From Aminipila luticellarii (GTDB lineage Bacteria > Bacillota > Clostridia > Peptostreptococcales > Anaerovoracaceae): a DNA stretch of 64,000 bases. A program made the translations under genes and the position numbers. The notes under the pieces are model-generated. The model saw only the letters and a list, made by a program, of their open reading frames with translations, was not told the origin of the DNA and ran no database searches. Positions 1 to 9,600 of this stretch are shown here, in pieces. Positions within the stretch are counted from its first letter, which is position 1. Each line of letters begins with the position of its first letter. The DNA is taken from assembly GCF_004103735.1 (NCBI RefSeq), contig NZ_CP035281.1:1054001-1118000 (forward strand), read 5' to 3'.

Positions 1-771
1 GAGCCCATTTATGTACCCTTGATACCACCTGAATTTAAGTTCGATGCCAATGTACTAGAGGAGGCTTTCAAGCAGAATCCCAAAGCGTTGATCTTATGCA
101 ATCCGTCCAATCCTACCGGAAAAGTATTTACGCGGGAAGAATTGCAGCTGATTGCAGACATGGCAATCAAGTATGATGCTTATATTATTACAGATGAGGT
201 GTATGAACACATTATATATGCTCCTTATGAACACGTTTATATGGCCGCACTGCCCGGTATGAAGGAACGCACCATAACGTGCAGTTCCTTGTCCAAAACT
301 TATGCCATTACAGGATGGCGGCTGGGCTATGTGATCGCGCCGGAAAGAATCATAGACCGTATTAAAAAGGTACATGATTTCCTCACGGTAGGAGCGGCAG
401 CCCCCTTGATGGAAGCCGCTGTTGTAGGGCTTCGCTTTGGGGAGGAATATTACAAGGAGGTGCAGAAGCACTATGCACATATGAAAAACCTGTTTTTAAA
501 GGGCCTGGATGATATTGGGCTGAAATATATCGAACCCCAAGGGGCGTATTATGTCCTGGTGGATATCCGGGAATTTGGATACCAAAATGATCTGGAATTC
601 TGTGAATGGCTTGCTAAGGAAGTAAAAGTCGGTGCCGTACCCGGCTCTGCCTTTTTCAAGGAAGAGGTGAATCATTTGATTCGATTGCATTTTGCCAAAA
701 AAGACGAAACCTTGCAGCTTGCTCTTCAAAATCTATCCTCCATATATGTAAAGGCGGCTAAAGGGAATTAA
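1..771 (+). CDS. pyridoxal phosphate-dependent class I aminotransferase (5' end outside window)
   Basis: The reading frame is open from base 1, so about the first third of the protein is missing and the true start lies upstream. The visible 256 residues carry the NPSNPTG segment, the TDEVYEHI segment and the SSLSKTYAITGWRLGY motif, whose lysine is the Schiff-base residue for pyridoxal phosphate. These are hallmarks of the aspartate/aromatic aminotransferase fold (class I/II). Family members move an amino group between an amino acid and a 2-oxoacid in the cytoplasm; the substrate cannot be told from the sequence. The stop overlaps the 3' end of the convergent DMT transporter gene by four bases. 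Confidence 0.93.
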   Translation, partial: EPIYVPLIPPEFKFDANVLEEAFKQNPKALILCNPSNPTGKVFTREELQLIADMAIKYDAYIITDEVYEHIIYAPYEHVYMAALPGMKERTITCSSLSKTYAITGWRLGYVIAPERIIDRIKKVHDFLTVGAAAPLMEAAVVGLRFGEEYYKEVQKHYAHMKNLFLKGLDDIGLKYIEPQGAYYVLVDIREFGYQNDLEFCEWLAKEVKVGAVPGSAFFKEEVNHLIRLHFAKKDETLQLALQNLSSIYVKAAKGN

Positions 772-1658
772 TCGGAAGCAGCAGCTTTGCTGCTGAGGAT
801 TTCCTGATACAGTAAGCTACAAATAACGAGTATTCCGCCGAGTATGGCGACGAGCCCCATTCTCTCGTGGAGAAGGAGCACCGATAAAAAGGCACCCGAA
901 GTCGGTTCTATGGCAAATATAACACCGACCCGGTTAGAAGGCACATATTTCTGACAGACAGTTTGCAGAAGAAATGCGGCGCAGGTGCAAAATAAGCCGA
1001 TGAACAACAGAATACCCCAATCCATTTTAGTAGGAGACGCCGTAAAATCACCAAGTACCAATGCCGTACAGAAGCCCCATACAGCGGTAAAGCACATCAT
1101 CAGTATGGAAAGGAGTACGGGATTGGTATTTTCTCCTTTTTGGCTGATTCGGTCAAGGTAAATGATAGAAAAAGAACCTGTTAAGGAACTGCCCATGCAA
1201 ATGATATCGCCCAGTGCCAGACCAAAGCCCATGCCGGGAGAATAGGATAGCAGAACGATGCCAGCAAGGCAGATAAAAACACTGATTGCGGTAGTCCTGG
1301 TGAATTTTTGCTTATATAGGATTAAATTGAGAATCGGAATGATAAGAAAACCTAAGCAGCTGAAAAAGGAGGCCTTGGCAGAGGTGGTATATTTTATGCC
1401 CACTGTGGTAAAGATGTATAGGGAAAAATTTAGCAGAGAGAGGATGAAAGCATTTTTTATCAGTTCTCTGCTAATAAATTTCAGCTGTTTATAGAACAGA
1501 ATGCCTAATACTACTGCTGCTACGGCAAACCGTATGGATATGATGTAGAAGGTCGGTAAGGTTTCTACCGCTTTCAAGGCAGGGAAACCAAAACCCCACA
1601 GTAAAGCGCAAACCACAAGACCGGATACGGAAAGTATTTCTTTGTTATTTTCTTTCAT
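768..1658 (-). CDS. DMT superfamily (EamA) transporter
   Basis: A 296-residue, very hydrophobic protein with about ten predicted membrane segments and the two-fold EamA repeat (LLWGFGFPALKAVE near the N-terminus; GVIFAIEPTSGAFLS in the second half). This family exports amino acids or other small metabolites across the cytoplasmic membrane. On the minus strand the ATG is preceded by a GAGGAG ribosome binding site. The gene converges on the aminotransferase gene with a 4-base overlap and stands alone, back to back with metY. The substrate is unknown. Confidence 0.9.
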   Translation of the reverse strand: MKENNKEILSVSGLVVCALLWGFGFPALKAVETLPTFYIISIRFAVAAVVLGILFYKQLKFISRELIKNAFILSLLNFSLYIFTTVGIKYTTSAKASFFSCLGFLIIPILNLILYKQKFTRTTAISVFICLAGIVLLSYSPGMGFGLALGDIICMGSSLTGSFSIIYLDRISQKGENTNPVLLSILMMCFTAVWGFCTALVLGDFTASPTKMDWGILLFIGLFCTCAAFLLQTVCQKYVPSNRVGVIFAIEPTSGAFLSVLLLHERMGLVAILGGILVICSLLYQEILSSKAAASD

Positions 1659-1749
1659 GGATGCTGTTCTCCTCTTCTTTTATGTTGAAATAAAAGGTGT
1701 GAATGAACATAGTTTATCACAGGTCAGAAGCATGTGCAAATTCCATTTT

Positions 1750-1819
1750 GTTATAACCTCAGCTTATAACAGGCTGTATGTTATAAGTATTAACACCCCG
1801 GAATTCTCCGGGGTATAAT
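1750..1819 (+). promoter_or_regulatory. metY promoter region with two inverted repeats (candidate operators)
   Basis: Three TTATAAC-like boxes lie here. Two of them form a perfect inverted repeat, CTTATAAC at 1763-1770 and GTTATAAG at 1780-1787, with a 9-base spacer. A second palindrome, ACCCCGGA / TCCGGGGT (1795-1802 and 1807-1814), ends on the -10 box TATAAT at 1814-1819. The -35 region is weak. Palindromes upstream of and within a weak -35/-10 region suggest repressor or activator control of the sulfur-assimilation gene that follows. The binding protein is not identified. Confidence 0.55.
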
Positions 1820-1891
1820 GATAACTATACAAAAGGACAGTAAATCGTAATCCATATTTTATATAAAGAGTAAAAAAGAGAGGTAATCATT

Positions 1892-3199
1892 ATGAGCAAG
1901 AAAACAAGAGAAAATAGAAATTTTAAATTTGAAACATTACAGCTGCATGTCGGACAGGAAAATGCAGATCCGGTAACAGACGCAAGAGCCGTTCCGATCT
2001 ATCAGACCTCTTCCTATGTTTTTCATAACAGTGAACACGCTGCCGCAAGATTTGGATTGCAGGATGCGGGAAACATTTATGGAAGATTGACCAATCCTAC
2101 GGAGGACATCTTTGAACAGAGAATCGCCAAGCTGGAAGGGGGAGTTGCCGCGCTGGCAGTAGCCTCGGGAGCGGCAGCCATTACATATGCCATTGAAAAT
2201 ATCGCCCAGAACGGCGATCATGTGGTAGCTGCCAAGAATATATACGGCGGTACCTTTAATTTTCTGGAGCATACAATCAAACAGTATGGAATAGAAACAA
2301 CTTTTGTCGATCCGTTTGATTATGAAGAAGTGGATAAAGCCATCCAAGAAAACACAAAATTAGTTCTTATTGAAACCCTTGGAAATCCCAATTCAGATGT
2401 AGTAGACATTGAGAAGATCGCCTATATCGCCCATGCCCATCAGATTCCGCTTCTTGTTGATAACACTTTTGCAACGCCGTATCTGGTCAGACCTATTGAA
2501 TACGGTGCCGATATTGTGGTTCATTCTGCAACAAAATTCATCGGCGGACACGGTACGACAATTGGCGGCGTCATTGTGGACAGCGGTAAGTTCGATTGGG
2601 AAGCAAGCGGAAAGTTCGCCTCGCTGACAGAGCCGAATCCAAGCTATCACGGAATCAGCTTTACGAAAGCAGTAGGGGCTGCTGCCTATGTGACAAAGAT
2701 TCGTGCCATTCTTTTAAGAGATACCGGTGCAACCCTTTCCCCATTTCATGCCTTTTTCTTCCTTCAAGGGCTTGAAACGCTGTCGTTAAGAGTGGAAAGG
2801 CACGTTGAAAATGCCTTGAAGGTGGTGGAATATCTGAACAACCATCCACAGGTGGAGAAGGTGAACCATCCGGCTGTATCAGAGGATCCGGAACAGAAAG
2901 CTTTATATGCAAAATATTTTCCAAACGGTGGGGGTTCTATTTTTACCTTTGAGATTAAAGGTGACGATCAGAAGGCAAAAGATTTTATCGACCAGCTTGA
3001 ACTGTTCTCTCTGCTTGCCAATGTAGCAGATGTAAAATCTCTGGTGATTCATCCGGCTTCCACCACTCATTCTCAGATGACAGAGGAAGAGCTTCTTGGA
3101 TCAGGAATTAAGCGTAATACTATTCGTCTTTCCATAGGAACAGAAAATATTGATGATATTCTTGAGGATTTGGAGGAAGCTTTTAAAGCCGTACAGTAA
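1892..3199 (+). CDS. metY: O-acetylhomoserine sulfhydrylase (Cys/Met metabolism PLP enzyme)
   Basis: 435 residues, full length for MetY. It forms homocysteine from O-acetylhomoserine and sulfide in the cytoplasm (direct sulfhydrylation). Family signatures are FETLQLHVGQE at the N-terminus, YGRLTNPTEDIFEQRIAKLEGG, and the PLP-binding lysine in VVHSATKFIGGHG. The long insert before the C-terminal domain and the ending NTIRLSIGTENIDDILEDL are typical of the O-acetylhomoserine branch rather than cystathionine gamma-synthase. The ATG follows AGAGAGG. The gene is monocistronic and lies behind a palindromic promoter region, consistent with sulfur- or methionine-responsive control. A homoserine dehydrogenase that could supply the precursor pathway lies near 59.2 kb. 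Confidence 0.93.
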   Translation: MSKKTRENRNFKFETLQLHVGQENADPVTDARAVPIYQTSSYVFHNSEHAAARFGLQDAGNIYGRLTNPTEDIFEQRIAKLEGGVAALAVASGAAAITYAIENIAQNGDHVVAAKNIYGGTFNFLEHTIKQYGIETTFVDPFDYEEVDKAIQENTKLVLIETLGNPNSDVVDIEKIAYIAHAHQIPLLVDNTFATPYLVRPIEYGADIVVHSATKFIGGHGTTIGGVIVDSGKFDWEASGKFASLTEPNPSYHGISFTKAVGAAAYVTKIRAILLRDTGATLSPFHAFFFLQGLETLSLRVERHVENALKVVEYLNNHPQVEKVNHPAVSEDPEQKALYAKYFPNGGGSIFTFEIKGDDQKAKDFIDQLELFSLLANVADVKSLVIHPASTTHSQMTEEELLGSGIKRNTIRLSIGTENIDDILEDLEEAFKAVQ

Positions 3200-3283
3200 A
3201 AAACATAATTTCCTGCTTAACGATACCCTGTAGATGTGCTAAAATGTAGTGTATATGAAAATAAATGGCGGAGGCAGGAAAGA

Positions 3284-4462
3284 ATGCAAATAAAAAAACG
3301 GAATCTGGTTATCGTTATTGTTGTTGCTGCACTTTTTGGAAGCGTTGTTACCTTTGCGGGAATGAACTTTATACCCGGACAAAGTGTGAGGATAAGCAAA
3401 GACGATTACAGTGCATATAAGACCATCATGAGCAGATATGCAAAGGTGGAAGCTCTTTATGAAACGCTCAACAAGTATTATTATAAAGATCTGGATCAGG
3501 ACAAATTAATTCAGGGAATGTGTTATGGACTCTTTGAAGGAACCGGTGACCCTTACACGAATTATATGTCCAAAGGAGAATACGATAATCTCATGGTCAA
3601 AACCACGGGAAAGCTGGAGGGCATAGGTGTGACCGTAGGAGCCAGCAGCGACGGATATATCGTGGTGGTTTCCACAGTCAAGGACAGCCCGGCCGAGAAG
3701 GCGGGAATTAAATCGGGTGATTTGATCCTTGCGGTGAACGATGTGTCTTATAAAGGCTCCCAGCTGGATACGGCTGTGGCAAATATGAGAGGCAAGGTCG
3801 GTTCCAAGGTCAAGGTAACGTATTTACGGGATGGGAAGAGTGTGGAAGCCAATTTAACAAGAGCCAGCATCAAGCTGGATTCTGTTTTTGCGGAAACCTT
3901 GGATCACAATATCGGCTATATCTATATCAGCAATTTTGAAACGGATACGGCAGCGGAGTTTAAAAAGGAATTGCACGGATTTGAGGTAAAGGGTGTAGAC
4001 GGTGTTATAATCGACTTAAGAAATAATGGCGGTGGAGTCGTTGAAAGCGGAATAGAAGTGGCAGATCTTTTATTAGATGAAGGTGTTTTGGCTTATACGG
4101 AAGGGAAGTCGCAGGAGCGAACGTATATGAAGACCACCGCAGGGAAAACCTCTTTGCCGTATGTGCTCTTAATCAATGGAGGAACGGCCAGTACCTCTGA
4201 AATTGTAGCAGCCGGTATTAAAGACAATAAGGGCGGAAAAATCGTCGGAACGAAATCTTTTGGAAAGGGCGTGATTCAATCCTTAGCTCCTCTAAAAGAA
4301 GGGGATGCCGTTAAGATTACGATTGCTCAATATTTTTCACCTAAAGGAAAGGTCATTCAGGGGATTGGAGTGGAACCGGATTATGTGGTAGAACTGCCTG
4401 AAAACAGTAAGGTGGATACGCAGCTAAATAAAGCCGTTGAATTGCTGACCAATGATAAATAA
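3284..4462 (+). CDS. S41 family C-terminal processing peptidase with PDZ domain
   Basis: 392 residues. I place the start at 3284, which has GAGGCAGG upstream and gives a normal N-terminus (basic residues, then a hydrophobic anchor at about residues 6-27); an upstream in-frame ATG at 3236 lacks this. A PDZ domain spans roughly 85-165 (LEGIGVTVG through SPAEKAGIKSGDLI). The S41 protease core follows, with the NGGTASTSE serine motif near 303-305 and the general-base lysine of SFGKGV at about 328. It is expected to act outside the membrane, trimming or degrading exported proteins; in spore formers, relatives process sporulation signalling proteins. Not part of an obvious operon. Confidence 0.93.
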   Translation: MQIKKRNLVIVIVVAALFGSVVTFAGMNFIPGQSVRISKDDYSAYKTIMSRYAKVEALYETLNKYYYKDLDQDKLIQGMCYGLFEGTGDPYTNYMSKGEYDNLMVKTTGKLEGIGVTVGASSDGYIVVVSTVKDSPAEKAGIKSGDLILAVNDVSYKGSQLDTAVANMRGKVGSKVKVTYLRDGKSVEANLTRASIKLDSVFAETLDHNIGYIYISNFETDTAAEFKKELHGFEVKGVDGVIIDLRNNGGGVVESGIEVADLLLDEGVLAYTEGKSQERTYMKTTAGKTSLPYVLLINGGTASTSEIVAAGIKDNKGGKIVGTKSFGKGVIQSLAPLKEGDAVKITIAQYFSPKGKVIQGIGVEPDYVVELPENSKVDTQLNKAVELLTNDK

Positions 4463-4470
4463 ATTTACCA

Positions 4471-4500
4471 TTGACGTTTCACAAACGAAAGTGCTATAAT
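4471..4500 (+). promoter_or_regulatory. sigma-A promoter of the TrpR-like regulator gene
   Basis: TTGACG at 4471-4476, an 18-base spacer and a perfect TATAAT at 4495-4500, 41 bases before the ATG of the next gene. Confidence 0.75.
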
Positions 4501-4540
4501 CGTCCTGTAACGTGTTAAAGTGTTCGAAAGGAGCAGTATT

Positions 4541-4840
4541 ATGGCATATGAATCAAAATTTAAACGCGAGGATATTGATGAATTGTTCAAGGCGATCCTG
4601 ACCTTGCAGGATGAAGAGGATTGCTACAGATTCTTTGAGGATATTTGTACCATCAATGAAATCCATGCGATTGCGCAAAGGTTGCAGGTGGCGAAGCTGC
4701 TGTCTGAAAAGAAAACCTATAGCGAGATTGAGGAAGCTACCAAGGCGAGTACTGCAACGATCAGCAGGATCAATAAATGTCTGGTTTACGGCTCGGAAGG
4801 GTACCAGCGTGTTCTGGACAGACTGAATAACCAGAAATAA
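4541..4840 (+). CDS. YerC/YecD family TrpR-like DNA-binding protein
   Basis: 99 residues. The start at 4541 has AAAGGAG seven bases upstream; an upstream in-frame ATG at 4520 would lie before that site. The protein is helical and carries a TrpR-type helix-turn-helix (AQRLQVAKLLSEKKTYSEIE followed by STATISRINKCL), the layout of the YerC/YecD family, whose members are small cytoplasmic DNA-binding regulators. The target is unknown. It has its own promoter and is closed by a hairpin terminator, so it is monocistronic. Confidence 0.88.
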   Translation: MAYESKFKREDIDELFKAILTLQDEEDCYRFFEDICTINEIHAIAQRLQVAKLLSEKKTYSEIEEATKASTATISRINKCLVYGSEGYQRVLDRLNNQK

Positions 4841-4875
4841 ATTCTATTTCAATGTAATGCGGAAATAGTAAATAG

Positions 4876-4914
4876 GGCACCATGTATACAATAAGCTATA
4901 TATGGTGCCTCTTT
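4876..4914 (+). terminator. rho-independent terminator after the YerC-like gene
   Basis: GGCACCA (4876-4882) pairs with TGGTGCC (4903-4909), and additional AT pairs extend the stem inward; TCTTTT follows. It ends just before the ribosome binding site of the phosphopantetheinyl transferase gene. Confidence 0.75.
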
Positions 4915-4933
4915 TGTGCAGGAGAAAACAGGA

Positions 4934-5527
4934 ATGATATTGTATGTGTATAACGGAAAAGAGCATAAGGGGAAAAACGGGGAAGAGCTGATAAAAAGAG
5001 CGTTGAAGGATTATTCCGGAGACGTATATAAGGACGCTGTAATACGGCGGGGGAAACAGGGAAAGCCCTATTTTGAAAATGTACCCGTCAACTTTTCGGT
5101 CAGCCATTCGGGAAGCCTTTGGGTCTGTCTGGTAGCGGTATTTCCTGTGGGGGTGGATATTCAGCTATGTAAGGAGCTTCCCTATGAGAAGCTGGCAAAG
5201 CGCTTTTTTACGGAAGAAGAGGCGGCTTATGTTCAGCAGAAAGGGGCGGAGGCCTTTTTTCAGGTATGGACCAGGAAAGAAGCTTACGTGAAGTACACCG
5301 GGCTTGGATTTTCCGGACAGGGATTTTCCACCTTTTCGGTGGTGGAAAGGAGAAAGGACGGTTCCGGAGAATGGCGGCTGGCTTCCCGCATAGGGAATGA
5401 TTTTGTGAAAGCCATAGAGGTGGAACAAGTCCAGAGCACAGAAGGCTTTTCCCTCCTTCCGGGAGAGAAAATCTTGGGAGCGGTGTGCGGACAGCAGCTC
5501 GAAGGCGTGCAGATAAAGAAATGGTAG
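4934..5527 (+). CDS. 4'-phosphopantetheinyl transferase (Sfp type)
   Basis: 197 residues from the ATG at 4934, which has AGGAG nine bases upstream; a GTG at 4916 is in frame but precedes that site. The family motifs are in order: FSVSHSG, VGVDIQ with the Mg-binding aspartate, RFFTEEEAAYV, and WTRKEAYVKYTGLG, the W-x-x-KEA core. These enzymes transfer phosphopantetheine from CoA to a carrier-protein serine (fatty-acid ACP or NRPS/PKS carrier domains) in the cytoplasm. No NRPS or PKS gene lies in the window. The recX region follows 30 bases downstream. Confidence 0.9.
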   Translation: MILYVYNGKEHKGKNGEELIKRALKDYSGDVYKDAVIRRGKQGKPYFENVPVNFSVSHSGSLWVCLVAVFPVGVDIQLCKELPYEKLAKRFFTEEEAAYVQQKGAEAFFQVWTRKEAYVKYTGLGFSGQGFSTFSVVERRKDGSGEWRLASRIGNDFVKAIEVEQVQSTEGFSLLPGEKILGAVCGQQLEGVQIKKW

Positions 5528-5557
5528 GATTTTGGACAAGAAACAGGAGGCGAACCA

Positions 5558-5646
5558 GTGAATAGAGCGGAGCATGGAGAAGGCGGAGCAAGGGCGGCAG
5601 ACAGCCATACGCCAGAGAGAAAGGAGAAAAAAAGAAGCCCGACCCC
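5558..5646 (+). other. probable out-of-frame N-terminal segment of recX (frameshift at an A7 tract)
   Basis: A GTG at 5558 has a textbook AGGAGG seven bases upstream (5545-5550). It opens a frame that reads about 25 polar codons, then a run of seven A residues at 5627-5633, and soon stops at the TAA within the recX coding region. The recX frame itself has a stop at 5563 and no ATG or GTG before its first usable codon. Moving back one base (or adding one A) in the A7 tract joins the two frames and gives a continuous RecX with a short polar N-terminal tail. Either an indel, a sequence error or real slippage could explain it. Confidence 0.6.
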
Positions 5647-6147
5647 TTGGAAGCGGCCTTAAAGCATTTGGCCTATCGGGATCGGACTTGTGAGGAAATG
5701 CTCCGGTATCTGGAAGAAAAGGCGTACGATCAGGAGGACATTCAGCAAGCCATGATCGATCTGCTGGAGAGGCATTACCTGGACGATGAGGCTTATGTGG
5801 AGCGATATGTGGAATACGGCATCTCCAAAGGAAAAGGAGCGGCCAGGATCCGCCATGAGCTGCGGCAGAAGGGTATCTCCAAGCTGCTTTTGGAAGAGCT
5901 TGGAGATCGCTTTGAGGAATTGGACAAACCTGCAGAGAGGGGCAGGGCTTTAGAACAGGGGCAGAAGCTTCTGGCTAGTCTGGGCTGGACAGAACCGGAT
6001 GGAGAACCAGCGGATTATGAAGACAAGAGGCAGCGGTATAAAGAACTGCAGAAGGTAAAGGCAAAGGTGGCCAGAAGGCTGGAAAGCCAGGGCTATTCCA
6101 TGGATGAGATCTTCTACGTACTGGGAGAGCTTTTTTCTGGAGAGTAA
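5647..6147 (+). CDS. recX: regulatory protein RecX
   Basis: 166 residues from a TTG at 5647. The sequence shows the RecX three-helix repeats: ALKHLAYRDRTCEEMLRYLEEK, then YLDDEAYVERYVEYGISKGKGAARIRHELRQKGIS, and a C-terminal repeat around VARRLESQGYSMDEIFYVLGEL. RecX binds RecA filaments and modulates recombination and SOS induction. The TTG has no ribosome binding site at a usable distance (AAGGAG is 20 bases away), so the true translation start is probably the GTG at 5558 in another frame; see the preceding entry. The gene ends about 90 bases before the ileS promoter. Confidence 0.85.
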   Translation: MEAALKHLAYRDRTCEEMLRYLEEKAYDQEDIQQAMIDLLERHYLDDEAYVERYVEYGISKGKGAARIRHELRQKGISKLLLEELGDRFEELDKPAERGRALEQGQKLLASLGWTEPDGEPADYEDKRQRYKELQKVKAKVARRLESQGYSMDEIFYVLGELFSGE

Positions 6148-6239
6148 AGCTTATGCTGCTCTGCGCCATCAGACGGAGACATGCCGGGGGTATACATTTA
6201 ATTTCCATTGGAAACGTAGAGACTAATTGGGTAAACTCC

Positions 6240-6268
6240 TTGACAGCTAACGGCTCTACGAGTATAAT
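6240..6268 (+). promoter_or_regulatory. consensus sigma-A promoter of the ileS T-box leader
   Basis: TTGACA (6240-6245), a 17-base spacer and TATAAT (6263-6268), an exact consensus match. Transcription should begin near 6275, giving a leader of about 400 bases before ileS. The 90 bases between recX and this promoter hold nothing I can recognise. Confidence 0.9.
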
Positions 6269-6274
6269 AAAGCG

Positions 6275-6576
6275 GTGTGTACGGCGAATTCTATGTTTTT
6301 TCCCTACACCTAGTCAATTGAATAGCTCAGGGCCTTGATGGAACCAGTAGACCTGTGTAATAACCTTACAGAGAGATGTGCATGAGCTGAGAGCACGTCG
6401 GTGAAGCAGCAGTCGAATATCACTCCGGAGCCTGATTGAATATGAGAGGTAAGATGTTTATGAAACCAGCCTGATGAGGGCTTGCCGCAGACAGAGGCGT
6501 CTTGCAAATAGGGTGGTACCGCGGTTCAAGAAGATCGTCCCTAATTCACAAGTGTGGATGGGGGCTTTTTTGTTTT
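6275..6576 (+). promoter_or_regulatory. T-box riboswitch, isoleucine specific
   Basis: The conserved T-box AGGGTGGTACCGCG lies at 6510-6523 and is followed by a terminator helix. Upstream are stem I elements: an AGTAGA motif near 6350, an AGAGAG element near 6370 and a GGTG near 6400. The specifier triplet ATC at 6419-6421, in the context AATATCACTCC, reads isoleucine. Uncharged tRNA-Ile should pair with the specifier and the T-box bulge and stabilise the antiterminator, so ileS is expressed when isoleucyl-tRNA is scarce. Stem boundaries are my estimate. Confidence 0.92.
6536..6576 (+). terminator. T-box attenuator terminator
   Basis: GTCCC near 6537-6541 pairs with the GGGGG run at 6560-6564, closing a hairpin that is followed by CTTTTTTG. 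The alternative antiterminator pairs the T-box with the 5' arm. Confidence 0.7.
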
Positions 6577-6671
6577 TTGTGTTTCCCTGTCCCCCTTAGC
6601 CAAATCATTTCATCGTAAAAAATAAGACGTAGCCGTGCTACGTTTTTGTAGAAAGGAAGAATGTAAACATC

Positions 6672-9600
6672 ATGTTTCGAAATTTATCAGAAAAACCAAT
6701 TGCAGAATTGCAAAAAGAACAAGCGAAGGCTTGGAAAGAAGAAAATCTGTTGGAAAAGTGTGTAACGACCAGAGAAGGGATGCCATCCTTTATTTTCTAT
6801 GAAGGACCTCCGACTGCCAATGGCAGGCCCGGTATTCATCATGTCATAGCAAGAACCCTAAAGGACTCCGTATGCCGTTACAAAACCATGAAGGGCTTTG
6901 CGGTAAAGAGGAAAGCCGGATGGGATACTCACGGACTGCCCGTAGAGATTGAAGTGGAAAAACAGCTGAACATGTCGGGCAAACAGGATATCGAAAAGTA
7001 TGGCATCAAAGAATTTAATGAGAAGTGCAGAGAATCCGTCTTTACCTATGAGGGTATGTGGAGAGAAATGACGGAAAGAATGGGCTATCTGATCGATTTG
7101 GACAACCCATATATTACTCTGGACAACAACTTTATAGAGACAGGTTGGTGGATATTAAAGGAATTCTTTAAGGCCGGATTGATTTATGAAGGACACAAGA
7201 TTCTTCCTTACTGTCCGCGCTGCGGAACCGGACTGGCTTCTCACGAAGTAGCTCAAGGATATAAGGAGGTAAAGACGCAGACCATTACAGCTAAATTTAA
7301 ACGAAAAGATGCGGAAGAATATTTTTTGGCATGGACGACTACGCCTTGGACCCTGGCATCTAATGTGGCTCTGACGGTGGGCGCTGATATCGATTATGTG
7401 AAGGTCAAAATGCATGAAGATATAGAAGCTGAGGCCGGAAAGGTATTCTATCTTGCAAAGAATCTGGCAGACAAGGTACTGGGTGCCGAAAAGTACGATA
7501 TAATCGCTGAAATGAAGGGCAAAGAGCTGGAGTATGCCGAATATGAACAGCTCATGCCGTTCCTGACTCCGGATAAAAAAGCATTTTTCGTGACGTGTGC
7601 AGACTATGTCACCATTGAAGACGGTACGGGAATCGTTCATACAGCTCCTGCCTTTGGTGAAGATGACTATCAGACGGGCAGAAGGTATAATCTGCCTGTA
7701 TTAAATCCGGTAGACGAACAGGGAAAATATACAGATACGCCTTGGGCAGGACATTTTGTCATGGAAGACGGTCTTGATGTAGAGATCATTAAATGGCTGG
7801 CAGCGGAAGATAAAATATTTGCAAAGGAAAAGATGGAGCACAACTACCCGCATTGCTGGAGATGCGGAACACCGCTCATTTATTATGCAAAGCCAAGCTG
7901 GTATATTGAAATGACTAAACTGAAGGATCAGCTGGTAGCCAATAATAAAGCGGTGAACTGGTTCCCGGATTTCGTAGGAGAGAAAAGATTTGGAAACTGG
8001 CTCGAAAACGTGAATGACTGGGCTATTTCCCGAAACCGATACTGGGGCACCCCAATTCCAATCTGGAGATGTGACTGCGGTCATCTGGAATGCATTGGAA
8101 GCAGAGCGGAATTGGTTGAAAAATCTGTTGAAAATATTACGGAGGATATTGAACTGCACAGACCATATGTGGATGATGTTCATTTGAAGTGCCCGCATTG
8201 CGGTAAGCCTATGAGCAGAATTCCGGAAGTCATGGACTGCTGGTTCGACTCCGGTTCCATGCCATTTGCACAGCATCATTACCCGTTCGAAAATAAAGAA
8301 AAATTTGATGAAGAATTATTCCCGGCAGACTTTATTTGTGAGGGCATTGACCAGACCAGAGGATGGTTCTATTCCCTGATTGCTATTTCTACGTTTGTAA
8401 AAGGAAGGGCTCCGTACAAGAATGTTCTGGTAAATGATCTGATTCTGGACAAGGACGGCAAGAAGATGAGCAAATCCAAGGGCAATACCGTGGATCCGTT
8501 TGTTCTGTTTGATAAATACGGCGCAGATGCCACCAGATGGTATTTGCTGTATGTATCTCCGGCATGGTCCCCGACCAAGTTTGATGAAGACGGATTGATT
8601 GAAATTGTCAGCAAATTCTTTGGCACGCTGAAAAATGTATATAATTTCTTTGTGCTGTATTCCAATCAGGATGATATGAACCCTGCCGAGCTGAACGTGC
8701 CGTATGAGAAAAGACCGGAGCTGGACAGATGGGTTCTTTCAAAGTATAATCAACTGATTTCAGACGTTATGGAAGAAATGAACCGATACGATCACATGAA
8801 AACAGTCAGAAAGATTCAGGACTTTGTGACAGAAGATCTCTCCAACTGGTATATCAGACGCGCCAGAAGAAGATTCTGGGGAGAAGAGATGACAGAGGAC
8901 AAAAAGAGCGTATATGCGACGACCTATGAGGTCCTTGTGGGAATTTCGCAGCTGATCGCTCCGTTTGCTCCATTTATAGCAGATGAGATCTATACCAAGC
9001 TGACCGGAAACGAGTCTGTTCATATTTCCTTCTTCCCTGAAGCAAAAACAGAGCTGATCGATAAGAATGTGGAAGAGAGAATGGATTTGATCCGAACCAT
9101 GGTGGGTCTCGGAAGAGGAACGAGAGAAAAGGAAAGAATTAAGGTCAGACAACCGCTTTCTGAAATTCTGGTGGACGGAAAATATGAGGCACTTATCAGC
9201 GACCTTACTCCGCTGATTATGGAAGAATTGAACGTGAAAAAAGTAGTATTTGAGACAAAGCTGGATCAATTTTTGAATTACAGTCTGAAACCGAATTTCA
9301 AGGTGGCAGGTCCGGTTCTGGGAGCCAAGATCAAGGCCTTTGGCGGAGCACTTGCTCAGGCAGACCCGGCAGAACTTGTAGCAAAGCTGGAGTCGGACGG
9401 CGAAGCGGTCATTCCGGTTGGCGGCGAAGATTTTACGATCAATAAAGAACTGGTAGAAATAAAGATCAGTGCCAAGGAAGGCTTCTCTGTGGCGATGGAG
9501 GACAATATCTTCACGATTTTAGATACCACTTTAAATGAAGAGCTGATTGAAGAAGGCCTTGCCAGAGAACTTGTTTCAAAGGTCCAGCAGCTAAGAAAGC

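Noticed and set aside
6153-6338. A 61-codon open frame upstream of ileS
   Set aside because: It runs through the ileS promoter and the start of the T-box leader, so it is not a gene.
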